From an uncultured beta proteobacterium (GTDB lineage: Bacteria > Pseudomonadota > Gammaproteobacteria > Burkholderiales > Rhodocyclaceae): a stretch of 6,259 bases of DNA. Made by a program: the position numbers and the translations under genes. Where the stretch lies: the NCBI GenBank assembly GCA_903930395.1, contig CAIYYE010000112.1, forward strand, positions 1 to 6,259, in the 5' to 3' direction. Numbering within the stretch: position 1 is the stretch's first letter; each line of letters opens with the position of its first letter. The notes under the pieces were generated by a model that was not told the origin of the DNA, searched no databases, and was given only the letters and a program-made list of their open reading frames with translations. Below are positions 1 through 5,535 of this stretch, in pieces.

Positions 1-865
1 CAACGGCGCGGATGTCGGCCGGCATGAGGCCGAGCATGCTTTGCAGGAAGGCGACCGAAGCCTTGAGCGAATAGGGCCGCGACAGGCGGTCGGCATTGCG
101 GCAGGAGGCGTGGTAGGCGTCCGGCAACAAGGGTTGCCAGGCGCAGCCGGTGAGCAGCGGTTCCAGATTCGGGCTGCCCTGCTTGATCCATTCCTTGAGC
201 GCGTTTTCCTTGTTGCCGTCCTTTTCATTCCAGCGGAACAGCGGCTTGCCGCGCGGTACGGCGATGGTGCCGACAAGGTAGCGGACATCGGAGAGGAAAC
301 GGTTGGTTTCCGCCATGCCGTCGGTGTCGACCGCCAGATGGCTGCCGGCCAGTGCAGCTTCGCCAAGCTGTTTGGTCAGTTGCCAGGTGTCGCAGAAACT
401 GCGCGGCAACTGGTCGGGGCTGAACAGGAAGTCGGCCAGTGCAATACGCGTGTCGTTGCCAAAGACATGAGCGCCAAGCTGCACGGTCAAAGCCTGCAGC
501 GTGCTCTTGGGCAAGGCGCTGGCCGGGATGGAAAAACGCGACCAGGCGAGGACCGGGGCGGCAAAGAGCTGGATGTCCCAGGCCTGGCCCTGGACGTCGA
601 GGTGATTGGCCTCGGCCCGCGACTCGACCATGTCGGCCAGTTCGTCGTGGGCGCGCGGGTTGGCCTCGAACAGGCGGTCAAGGGCGGTATTGATGTCATC
701 CTCGGCGCCGTTTTTCAGCAGGCTGTCGACGACTTCGGCCAGTTGTGCCTCCCAGTAAGCGTCCTCGAGCTTGCCGCCGGATTCGGAAAGGCCGGTGGCC
801 AGACGTTGCAGTTCGGCCGCATCGCGGGAAAGACGGTCGCGCGAGCCAAATCGGGTGCGTTTCAT
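1..865 (-). CDS. DUF2863 family protein, N-terminal 288 residues (runs off the window start)
   Basis: This is a protein of unknown function that matches my memory of the betaproteobacterial DUF2863 family (about 400 residues). The reading frame is open from ATG at 865-863 to base 2, so the C-terminal quarter or so is missing. Features that fit the family are the N-terminal LSRDAAEL (12-19) and SGGKLEDAYWE (29-39), the AAPVLAWSRFSIP stretch (102-114), LADFLFSPDQLPRSFCDTW (143-161), FLSDVRYLVGTIAVPRGKPLFRW (190-212), and CAWQPLLPDAYHASCRNADR (241-260). There is no signal peptide or membrane segment, so it is probably cytoplasmic. The start is supported by the family-like N-terminus and by a short GGAA about 8 nt upstream on the minus strand. 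It is divergent from yaaA, 77 bp away. A long open frame on the opposite strand here is a high-G+C shadow. The family call is fairly secure; the function is unknown. Confidence 0.85.
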   Translation of the reverse strand, partial: MKRTRFGSRDRLSRDAAELQRLATGLSESGGKLEDAYWEAQLAEVVDSLLKNGAEDDINTALDRLFEANPRAHDELADMVESRAEANHLDVQGQAWDIQLFAAPVLAWSRFSIPASALPKSTLQALTVQLGAHVFGNDTRIALADFLFSPDQLPRSFCDTWQLTKQLGEAALAGSHLAVDTDGMAETNRFLSDVRYLVGTIAVPRGKPLFRWNEKDGNKENALKEWIKQGSPNLEPLLTGCAWQPLLPDAYHASCRNADRLSRPYSLKASVAFLQSMLGLMPADIRAV

Positions 866-892
866 CGGTGTTCCAGAAAAATCAAAGGAGTG

Positions 893-912
893 ATTTTACC
901 AGCCGGTAAAAT
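893..912. promoter_or_regulatory. Symmetric divergent promoter/operator between the DUF2863 gene and yaaA
   Basis: Arms ATTTTACC (893-900) and GGTAAAAT (905-912) are perfect 8-bp inverted repeats around the spacer AGCC. Each arm carries TAAAAT, a good -10 hexamer, read outward: 907-912 toward yaaA and 898-893 toward the DUF2863 gene. Transcription starts about 7 nt further on would give leaders of roughly 20-25 nt for both genes. I see no convincing -35 on either side, so the alternative is a regulator-binding palindrome. The repeat itself is directly visible; its role is inference. Confidence 0.5.
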
Positions 913-942
913 GACGCACAGCACAAACCTTCGAGTCAGCCC

Positions 943-1716
943 ATGCTTATCTTCCTGTCACCCGCCAAATCGCTGGATTTCAAAACGCCGCCGCAGGTCG
1001 CCACCTACACTCAGCCAGCCTGGCTGAAGCACTCGGAAACACTGATCAAACAGCTGCGCAAGCTCTCGCCGGCCGATATTGCCAACTTGATGGATCTCTC
1101 CGATCCCCTCGCACTGCTCAATTTCAACCGCTATGCCGACTGGTCGCTGCCCTTTACGCCGGAGAACGCCAAGCAGGCCGTTCTGGCCTTCGATGGTGAT
1201 GTCTACGACGGCCTGAACGCCAAAACCCTGTCGGCCGCTGACCCCGATTTTGCCCAGCAGCGGGTGCGCATCCTTTCCGGCCTCTACGGCATACTCAAGC
1301 CGCTCGACCTCATGCAGCCCTACCGGCTGGAAATGGGCACCCGCTTCGCCAACAAGGCGGGCAAGGATATCTACACCTTCTGGGGCGAGCGCCTGCTCCA
1401 GGCGATCAATGCCGAACTCGACGCCATGCCACACCCGGTCGTGGTCAACCTTGCCTCCGAGGAATATTTCAAGGCGGCGGTCGGTCGCAAGATCAAGGGC
1501 CAGCTCATCCAGCCCGTTTTCGAGGACTGGAAGAACGGCCGCTACAAGATCATCAGTTTTTACGCCAAGCGGGCGCGTGGCCTGATGACGCGCTACGCCG
1601 TCCTGAATCGCCTGAGCGAGCCGGAAAGCCTGAAAGATTTCGCCGAAGACGGCTACGCCTTTGCCCCCGAGGTATCGGACGAGAGGAGCTGGGTCTTTCG
1701 CCGTCGTGAATCCTGA
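943..1716 (+). CDS. yaaA: Peroxide stress protein YaaA (UPF0246/DUF328 family)
   Basis: In E. coli, YaaA is induced by hydrogen peroxide and limits free intracellular iron, reducing oxidative damage to DNA and proteins; it is cytoplasmic and binds DNA. This 257-residue protein matches the family's usual length of about 258. Family signatures are all present: [13 protein letters not shown] at the N-terminus (1-13), [11 protein letters not shown] (81-91), [27 protein letters not shown] (108-134), [13 protein letters not shown] (167-179), and [13 protein letters not shown] (206-218). The ATG at 943 is chosen because the conserved N-terminus begins exactly there; the ribosome binding site upstream is weak. 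It is a single gene, diverging from the DUF2863 gene and followed by a 189-bp non-coding stretch. OxyR control is known in E. coli, but I cannot identify an OxyR site here. No key segment is missing. Confidence 0.97.
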   Translation: MLIFLSPAKSLDFKTPPQVATYTQPAWLKHSETLIKQLRKLSPADIANLMDLSDPLALLNFNRYADWSLPFTPENAKQAVLAFDGDVYDGLNAKTLSAADPDFAQQRVRILSGLYGILKPLDLMQPYRLEMGTRFANKAGKDIYTFWGERLLQAINAELDAMPHPVVVNLASEEYFKAAVGRKIKGQLIQPVFEDWKNGRYKIISFYAKRARGLMTRYAVLNRLSEPESLKDFAEDGYAFAPEVSDERSWVFRRRES

Positions 1717-1747
1717 GCCGCGGCCAGGCGAATTATCTGCACGACCC

Positions 1748-1761
1748 TTGATCTGGGTCAG
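1748..1761. promoter_or_regulatory. Possible FNR/Anr/Dnr-type binding site upstream of the rhodanese gene
   Basis: The sequence TTGAT-CTGG-GTCAG has a perfect left half-site and 3 of 5 matches in the right half when compared with the FNR-family consensus TTGAT-N4-ATCAA. It lies in the 189-bp leader of the rhodanese gene. The best -10-like hexamer nearby is TAATAT (1794-1799). It would put the start near 1806 and the site centre near -51, which is neither of the preferred -41.5 and -61.5 positions. The match is real but the assignment is tentative. Confidence 0.35.
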
Positions 1762-1778
1762 GAAACTGAAATGTTCGC

Positions 1779-1800
1779 AATATTCAGCTGAGCTAATATT
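1779..1800. repeat. Imperfect inverted repeat in the rhodanese gene leader
   Basis: AATATT-C-AGCT (1779-1789) is followed after one base by AGCT-AATATT (1791-1800). The arms are complementary over 10 bp apart from one bulged C. The right arm includes the best -10-like hexamer (TAATAT, 1794-1799). Both sub-blocks (AATATT and AGCT) are themselves palindromes, so this could be an operator overlapping the promoter. No T-run follows, so it is not a terminator for yaaA. Confidence 0.35.
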
Positions 1801-1811
1801 CTGACGTGGTC

Positions 1812-1832
1812 TTCATGTCTGCGGGGCATGAA
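1812..1832 (+). repeat. Short hairpin in the probable 5' leader of the rhodanese gene
   Basis: TTCATG (1812-1817) and CATGAA (1827-1832) form a perfect 6-bp stem around a 9-nt G-rich loop. It falls downstream of the candidate -10, so it would be transcribed. The rest of the 1717-1905 gap shows no gene. A good Shine-Dalgarno AGGGG lies at 1896-1900, just before the ATG. The hairpin may be fortuitous. Confidence 0.25.
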
Positions 1833-1905
1833 TCAGTAATGCGGAACGGGCTGTCTGTTCATTGAGGTGGCTGTTCCATTTTTTGATCCTGATACAGGGG
1901 AAAAC

Positions 1906-3045
1906 ATGAAACTTCGTCTCAGTCTGCTTTGCGCCGGAATGCTTGTCGCGCTGAGCTTCGCACCCGGTGAATTCGTGGTCGCCAATGCTTCGGCTGCCGA
2001 TGCCTCGGTGGAGTCGCCCAAGGCCGGTTGGTACAGCCAGTTGGTCGATGCCGATTTTGTCGCCAAATATGCCGTGCTGCCCAAGCCGGATGGCGTGCAG
2101 ATCATCGATTCGCGGCCGGCGAGCCGCAAGTTCGATCCCGGCCATATCCCGACCGCGATGAATCTCCATGACGGCGATTTCGACAAGCTCGCCGATCAAC
2201 TACCTGCCGACAAGGCGACCTTGCTGATCTTCTACTGCGAAGGCTTCGAGTGCATGCTCAGCCACAACTCGGCATTCAAGGCCGAAAAGCTGGGCTACAA
2301 GAATATCAAGGTCTATGCTGCCGGTTATCCGGACTGGATCAAGAAGGGCAACATGGGCGCAGTGTCGCTGCCCTTCCTCAAAAAGAAACTTGATGACGGC
2401 GCACCGCTGACGCTTATCGATTCGCGTCCGAAAGAGCGCAAGTACGACAAGGGGCACATCCCTGGCGCCATCAATATTCCGGACAGCGATTTCGACAAGC
2501 TGCTCGATCGCCTGCCGGCCGACAAGGCCAGCCCGCTGTATTTCTACTGCGAAGGCCTGAGCTGCAAGCTGAGTTCGGATTCGGCCGTCAAGGCCGTCAA
2601 GCTCGGCTATACGCAAGTCAAGGTCGTGCCCGAAGGCTATCCGGGCTGGGTCAAGCTCTATGGTGCCGGTCCGACTGCTGGCGCTGCGCCGGCCGCCAAA
2701 GTTGCCATCCAGACGACGGCGGACAAGGACGCGATTGCCATTGCCTCCTTTGAGAAAATCCTCAAGGAAGCGCCGGACTCGGTCTTCCTCGTCGATGTGC
2801 GTGATCCGGCAGAGTTTGCGCTGGGCAGTTTCAAGGGTGCCATCAACATGCCGGGGGCAACGGTCGAGAAGCGGGCCGGAGAATTGCCGACCGACAAGCC
2901 GGTCATCTTCTTCTGTTCGGCTGGTGGCCGTAGTGGCGATGCGCTCGACAAGGCGAGAAAGGCCAATCCCAAGATCAAGGCCTACTTCCTCGACGCCAAT
3001 GTCAAATGGACCAAGGACGGCGGCTACGCCATCACTGAAAACTGA
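1906..3045 (+). CDS. Exported protein with three tandem rhodanese domains
   Basis: Rhodanese domains carry sulfur as a cysteine persulfide or bind thiol/anion ligands. Residues 1-30 form a Sec-type signal peptide (KLR, hydrophobic LSLLCAGMLVALSF, then a likely cut after VVANASA), so the 379-residue product is probably periplasmic. Domain 1 (about 50-147) has IDSR (67-70), GHIP (79-82) and a loop starting at Cys111. Domain 2 (about 155-250) has IDSR (171-174), GHIPGAIN (183-190) and Cys215. Both loops read CEGxxC, with a second cysteine (116, 220). Domain 3 (about 275-379) has VDVRD (296-300) and the classic persulfide loop CSAGGRS (337-343). A Gly/Ala/Pro linker (252-265) precedes it. The ATG at 1906 is preferred over an in-frame GTG at 1867 because AGGGG sits 5 nt upstream and the signal peptide starts there. 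It is a single gene with a probable terminator. Its substrate is unknown. Confidence 0.92.
   Translation: MKLRLSLLCAGMLVALSFAPGEFVVANASAADASVESPKAGWYSQLVDADFVAKYAVLPKPDGVQIIDSRPASRKFDPGHIPTAMNLHDGDFDKLADQLPADKATLLIFYCEGFECMLSHNSAFKAEKLGYKNIKVYAAGYPDWIKKGNMGAVSLPFLKKKLDDGAPLTLIDSRPKERKYDKGHIPGAINIPDSDFDKLLDRLPADKASPLYFYCEGLSCKLSSDSAVKAVKLGYTQVKVVPEGYPGWVKLYGAGPTAGAAPAAKVAIQTTADKDAIAIASFEKILKEAPDSVFLVDVRDPAEFALGSFKGAINMPGATVEKRAGELPTDKPVIFFCSAGGRSGDALDKARKANPKIKAYFLDANVKWTKDGGYAITEN
2095..2658 (+). repeat. Tandem duplication inside the rhodanese gene (period 312 bp, 104 codons)
   Basis: Rhodanese domains 1 and 2 are diverged copies of each other. The 16-bp string GCGATTTCGACAAGCT occurs at 2174-2189 and again at 2486-2501, and the catalytic-loop cysteines are also 104 residues apart (111 and 215). 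Further shared protein blocks are IDSRP, GHIP, DFDKL, LPADKA, FYCEG, KLGY, KV and GYPxW. Domain 3 does not share these blocks and has a different loop, so it is an older or separately acquired unit. Confidence 0.85.
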
Positions 3046-3051
3046 TGCGGT

Positions 3052-3083
3052 CGGGGTGGCGGGTTAGTCTGCTGCCCCGTTTT
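3052..3083 (+). terminator. Probable intrinsic terminator of the rhodanese gene
   Basis: Bases 3052-3060 can pair with 3071-3079 to give a 9-bp stem (CGGGG/CCCCG core plus two G-U wobbles, then G-C and C-G) around a 10-nt loop. TTTT follows at 3080-3083. It begins 6 bp after the rhodanese stop codon and overlaps the 3' end of the convergent PIN gene. The U-tract is short, so efficiency is uncertain. Confidence 0.55.
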
Positions 3084-3507
3084 CGTCGGCGCTGCGAAGC
3101 ATTTGCGAAGCGCCGGCCGGTTTCATGATCTGGAACCCGAGCCTGGTCCGGCCACGCAATTTCAGCAGCGCCTTGTCCTTGCTGACCAGAATGTCCGCCC
3201 CGCAGCGGGCGGCCAGCTCCAGAAACTTCTGGTCATCCCTGTCCTTGCAACGCGGCAGCGGCGGCGCTTCGCCTTCGGGAAAAACCTGCACGAGGCCACT
3301 GTAGCGGGCATAGCGCTCGGCAATCATCTCCGGCGTCAGTTTGAGTTGCGGGTAGGTCAGGACGCGGCGCAGTTCGTCCAGCGTGCGTTCGTCGACCATG
3401 CATTCGATCTGACCGGCCTCCAGCGCCGCCATGATGGGCACGGCGTCGGTGTTGGCCCAGTGAAAAAGGTCGAGGACGACATTGGTATCGAGAACGAAGC
3501 GCAGCAT
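3064..3507 (-). CDS. PIN-domain protein, putative toxin-antitoxin toxin type (COG1569-like)
   Basis: PIN domains are Mg2+-dependent RNases, and in VapC-type modules they cleave specific RNAs. This 147-residue protein has the PIN acidic set in order: Asp7 in FVLDTNVVLDLF, Glu45 in TLDELRRVL, Asp92 in CKDRDDQKFLELA, and Asp111 in ILVSKDKALLKL. This arrangement resembles the family often annotated as a putative toxin component of the PIN family. The C-terminal 20 residues are low in conservation signal. No antitoxin gene lies beside it: upstream is divergent dusC (50 bp gap), downstream is the convergent rhodanese gene (18 bp gap). The ATG at 3507 is fixed by the PIN core starting at once, yet there is no Shine-Dalgarno. 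A TATAAT reading this way ends only 9 bp before the ATG, so the mRNA may be nearly leaderless. It may be a solitary housekeeping RNase rather than a toxin. Confidence 0.88.
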   Translation of the reverse strand: MLRFVLDTNVVLDLFHWANTDAVPIMAALEAGQIECMVDERTLDELRRVLTYPQLKLTPEMIAERYARYSGLVQVFPEGEAPPLPRCKDRDDQKFLELAARCGADILVSKDKALLKLRGRTRLGFQIMKPAGASQMLRSADENGAAD

Positions 3508-3515
3508 GGGGCGGG

Positions 3516-3523
3516 ATTATAAT
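3516..3523. promoter_or_regulatory. Self-complementary -10 octamer shared by the PIN gene and dusC
   Basis: ATTATAAT reads identically on both strands, so it supplies a perfect consensus TATAAT in both directions: 3518-3523 for dusC and 3521-3516 for the PIN gene. For dusC the start would be near 3530, giving a leader of about 28 nt with GGA at 3548-3550 as ribosome binding site. For the PIN gene the start would be near 3509, about 2 nt before the ATG. No clear -35 is seen for either direction. Confidence 0.6.
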
Positions 3524-3557
3524 GCGCGCCACCTTAACGCCTTGTCCGGAATTGACG

Positions 3558-4517
3558 ATGTCCCGCATTCTTCTCGCCCCCATGGAAGGGCTCGCCGACG
3601 ACTTGTTGCGCGGCGTGCTGACGGCCATTGGTGGCTATGACTGGGGGATTTGCGAATTTGTCCGGGTCTCGGCCAATGTGTTGCCGGCCAAGACCTACGA
3701 GCGGATCTGTCCGGAACTGCTGAACGGCAGCAAGACGGCGGCGGGGACGCCGATGCGGGTGCAGTTGCTCGGTTCCGATCCGTTGTTGATGGCCGAGAAT
3801 GCGCGCCGGCTGGTGACACTGAATCCGGCCGGCATTGACCTCAATTTCGGCTGCCCGGCGCCGACCGTCAATCGCCATCGTGGCGGTGCCGCCCTGCTCG
3901 GCGAACCCGAATTGCTCAATGAAATTGCCAGCGCTGTGCGCGCCGTGGTCCCGGCGCATATTCCGTTCACCGCCAAGATGCGCCTCGGCATCGACGACAC
4001 CAGCCGGGCCGTCGACAACGCCCAGGCCCTGGTCGCTGCCGGCATTGATGAACTGATCGTGCATGGCCGGACCAAAGTTGACGGCTATCGCCCGCCGGCG
4101 CGCTGGGAGTGGATAGACAGGGTGCGCGCGGCGATTGATATTCCGCTGATCGCCAATGGCGAAGTATGGACCGTTGAGGATTTTCGCAATTGCCAGCAGG
4201 CCACTGGTTGCGCTGACATCATGATCGGTCGCGGTGCAGTGGCAGATCCATTGCTGGCGCGCCGGGTGCGCGGCGAGGCGACGGCGGGCTGGGCGGAAAT
4301 CCGGCCGGCCGTGGCTGATTATTGGCTGGGCGTCCGCCGGAAAGTGGTAGCGGTGCATGCCGGGGGGCGGCTCAAGCAGTGGTTGGCCATGCTGCGCCGG
4401 AATTACCCGGAGGCCGGGGTGCTGTACGACCTGCTACGCCCGATCAAGGGCGCTGCCGAGATCGATGCCGCCTTGATCGCCGAAGGGCTTCTGACCCCGC
4501 AACGACTGGCGGCATGA
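3558..4517 (+). CDS. dusC: tRNA-dihydrouridine(16) synthase DusC
   Basis: DusC is an FMN- and NADPH-dependent enzyme that reduces uridine 16 in the D-loop of tRNAs to dihydrouridine. The 319 residues match E. coli DusC (315) along the whole length by memory. The TIM-barrel starts with ILLAPMEGL (4-12), followed by CEFVRV (32-37), RICPEL (49-54), and the catalytic cysteine Cys99 in DLNFGCPAPTVNRHRGGAALL (94-114). FMN-contact segments are TAKMRLG (138-144), IVHGRTKVDGYRP (167-179), LIANGEVW (197-204) and MIGRGA (222-227). The helical C-terminal tRNA-binding domain includes RLKQWLAMLRRNY (271-283). The ATG at 3558 is chosen over the in-frame ATG at 3522 because family N-termini start here, GGA lies 7 nt upstream, and the earlier ATG falls inside the -10 element. 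Its stop overlaps the next gene by 4 nt, so the three downstream-linked genes form an operon. Confidence 0.95.
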   Translation: MSRILLAPMEGLADDLLRGVLTAIGGYDWGICEFVRVSANVLPAKTYERICPELLNGSKTAAGTPMRVQLLGSDPLLMAENARRLVTLNPAGIDLNFGCPAPTVNRHRGGAALLGEPELLNEIASAVRAVVPAHIPFTAKMRLGIDDTSRAVDNAQALVAAGIDELIVHGRTKVDGYRPPARWEWIDRVRAAIDIPLIANGEVWTVEDFRNCQQATGCADIMIGRGAVADPLLARRVRGEATAGWAEIRPAVADYWLGVRRKVVAVHAGGRLKQWLAMLRRNYPEAGVLYDLLRPIKGAAEIDAALIAEGLLTPQRLAA

Positions 4518-5191
4518 TGGACAGCGCAATGTCGGGGAATTCCCGTTTCATCGTCAGCGCCCAGGATGGGCCGCATCGCGACCTGGAATCCTTGGTCCGT
4601 CGTCACATGGCGCACCCTTTCAGGAAGCCTGTTGCCGATTACAACCGCGAGGCTTGTGCCGTGGCCCTGGCGGCGCATGCCGCCTGGAATCCGCAGGCGC
4701 CGCTGATTCTCGATGCTGGCTGCGGGGTTGGCTGGAGTACACAGCGCATTGCCGAAACCTATCCCGATCATTTTGTCCTTGGGGTCGACCAGTCGCTCGA
4801 CCGCATCGCTCGCGGCAAACCCTTGCCGATGCCGGCCAATGCCCTGCTGGTGCGGGCCGATCTGGTCGATTTCTGGCGCCTGCTGGCCGAGCACAAAATC
4901 CGCGTGGCCCGCCATTACAACCTCTACCCGAACCCGTGGCCGAAGATCGGCCATCTCGCCCGGCGCTGGCAGGGTCATGCGGTTTTTCCGGTGTGGCGTG
5001 AATTGGGCGGTGTCGTCGAATGCCGCAGCAACTGGCGCATATACATCGAGGAAATGGCCATTGCACTGAGTCTGCTTTCCGGTCAGGCAGTCACTGCCGA
5101 GCCTTGGCAGACGGACGATCCGATGACCCCCTTCGAGAAGAAATATCTCGCCTCCGGCCACGAACTGTGGCGCTGCCAGGTCAGCCTGTGA
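4514..5191 (+). CDS. TrmB-like SAM-dependent methyltransferase (tRNA m7G46 methyltransferase paralogue)
   Basis: TrmB methylates N7 of guanine 46 in the tRNA variable loop using S-adenosylmethionine. This 225-residue protein keeps the TrmB architecture: SAM motif I LILDAGCGVGWST (64-76), motif II LGVDQS (89-94), RADLVDFW (114-121), the signature YNLYPNPWPKIGHLARRW (135-152), RSNWRIYIEEM (171-181), and a terminal TPFEKKYLASGHELW (205-219) matching the TrmB T-x-F-E block. However, the signature aspartates are changed: FPDPWPK reads YPNPWPK (Asn140) and TDW reads SNW (Asn173). It therefore resembles a TrmB-like paralogue family that I recall from other Proteobacteria rather than orthodox TrmB, and the true trmB is presumably elsewhere. 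The ATG at 4514 overlaps the dusC stop as ATGA; a second ATG follows at 4517. The context with dusC supports an RNA substrate, which is inference. Confidence 0.82.
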   Translation: MMDSAMSGNSRFIVSAQDGPHRDLESLVRRHMAHPFRKPVADYNREACAVALAAHAAWNPQAPLILDAGCGVGWSTQRIAETYPDHFVLGVDQSLDRIARGKPLPMPANALLVRADLVDFWRLLAEHKIRVARHYNLYPNPWPKIGHLARRWQGHAVFPVWRELGGVVECRSNWRIYIEEMAIALSLLSGQAVTAEPWQTDDPMTPFEKKYLASGHELWRCQVSL

Positions 5192-5505
5192 TGAGCGTCT
5201 GCCAGACCTGCGGTGCCTGCTGCGTCAGTTTTCGCGTCGATTTTCATCCGGCCGAACTGGCTGGCGGCGCCTTTGCCTGGGAGGCGGGCGTGCCGTTGCA
5301 GATGACCGTGCCGGTTAACGCCAATATTGTTCGCATGGCCGGTACGGACGCGACGGCGCCGCGTTGCGTCGCCCTCGTCGGCGAGGTCGGCGGGCAGGTC
5401 GGGTGCAGCATCTACGGCAGTCGTCCGTCGCCGTGCCGGGAGTTCGATACCGAACACGCCGCCTGCAACCGGGCGCGGCAACGCTGCGGATTGGCGCCGC
5501 TTTAA
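5191..5505 (+). CDS. YkgJ family cysteine-cluster protein (UPF0153-like)
   Basis: This is a 104-residue protein of the YkgJ family, whose clustered cysteines are thought to bind zinc or an iron-sulfur cluster; its biochemical role is not established. The N-terminal motif VCQTCGACC gives Cys4, 7, 10 and 11. The second family block CSIYGSRPSPCREF gives Cys72 and Cys82. Cys59 (PRC), Cys92 and Cys99 add to nine cysteines in total. There is no signal peptide, so it is probably cytoplasmic. The ATG at 5191 shares its A with the TGA of the methyltransferase gene (TGATG), indicating translational coupling; an in-frame GTG at 5188 is the only close alternative. Being third in the dusC operon, it may serve an RNA-modification step, for example as a metal-binding partner, but that is inference. 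Confidence 0.9.
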   Translation: MSVCQTCGACCVSFRVDFHPAELAGGAFAWEAGVPLQMTVPVNANIVRMAGTDATAPRCVALVGEVGGQVGCSIYGSRPSPCREFDTEHAACNRARQRCGLAPL

Positions 5506-5535
5506 GCGCCAGGGCTTGTGCTGTCTTGCTTGCGG

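Noticed and set aside
41..1027. Long plus-strand open frame (328 codons) opposite the DUF2863 gene
   Set aside because: It lies antisense to a recognisable family and runs into yaaA in another frame. Its translation has no recognisable domain, so it is a high-G+C shadow.
1882..1898. Second FNR-like sequence (TTGAT then ATACA) and CCTG-ATA-CAGG palindrome just before the rhodanese start
   Set aside because: The right half-site matches poorly and the site would lie at the ribosome binding site, downstream of any plausible transcription start. The palindrome arms are only 4 bp.
1867..1905. GTG start extending the rhodanese protein by 13 residues
   Set aside because: The extension would put acidic residues in front of a good signal peptide, whereas the ATG at 1906 has a strong AGGGG 5 nt upstream.
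1914..1932. Lipobox at Cys9 of the rhodanese protein
   Set aside because: The residues before Cys9 are S-L-L; the -1 residue is Leu instead of Gly/Ala/Ser, and the cysteine sits in the middle of the hydrophobic core.
3522..3557. ATG start extending DusC by 12 residues
   Set aside because: The ATG overlaps the consensus -10 element and the extra residues have no counterpart in DusC proteins.
3534..4358. Minus-strand open frame of 274 codons opposite dusC
   Set aside because: dusC is unmistakable on the plus strand; the antisense translation is low-complexity His/Arg/Pro-rich and matches nothing I know.
4403..5161. Minus-strand open frame of 252 codons opposite the TrmB-like gene
   Set aside because: The plus strand holds a methyltransferase with ordered motifs and overlapping operon junctions; the antisense frame is a codon-bias artefact.
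5493..5510. Hairpin GGCGC/GCGCC across the stop codon of the YkgJ-like gene as an operon terminator
   Set aside because: It has only 5 bp, overlaps coding sequence and is not followed by a T-run in either direction.
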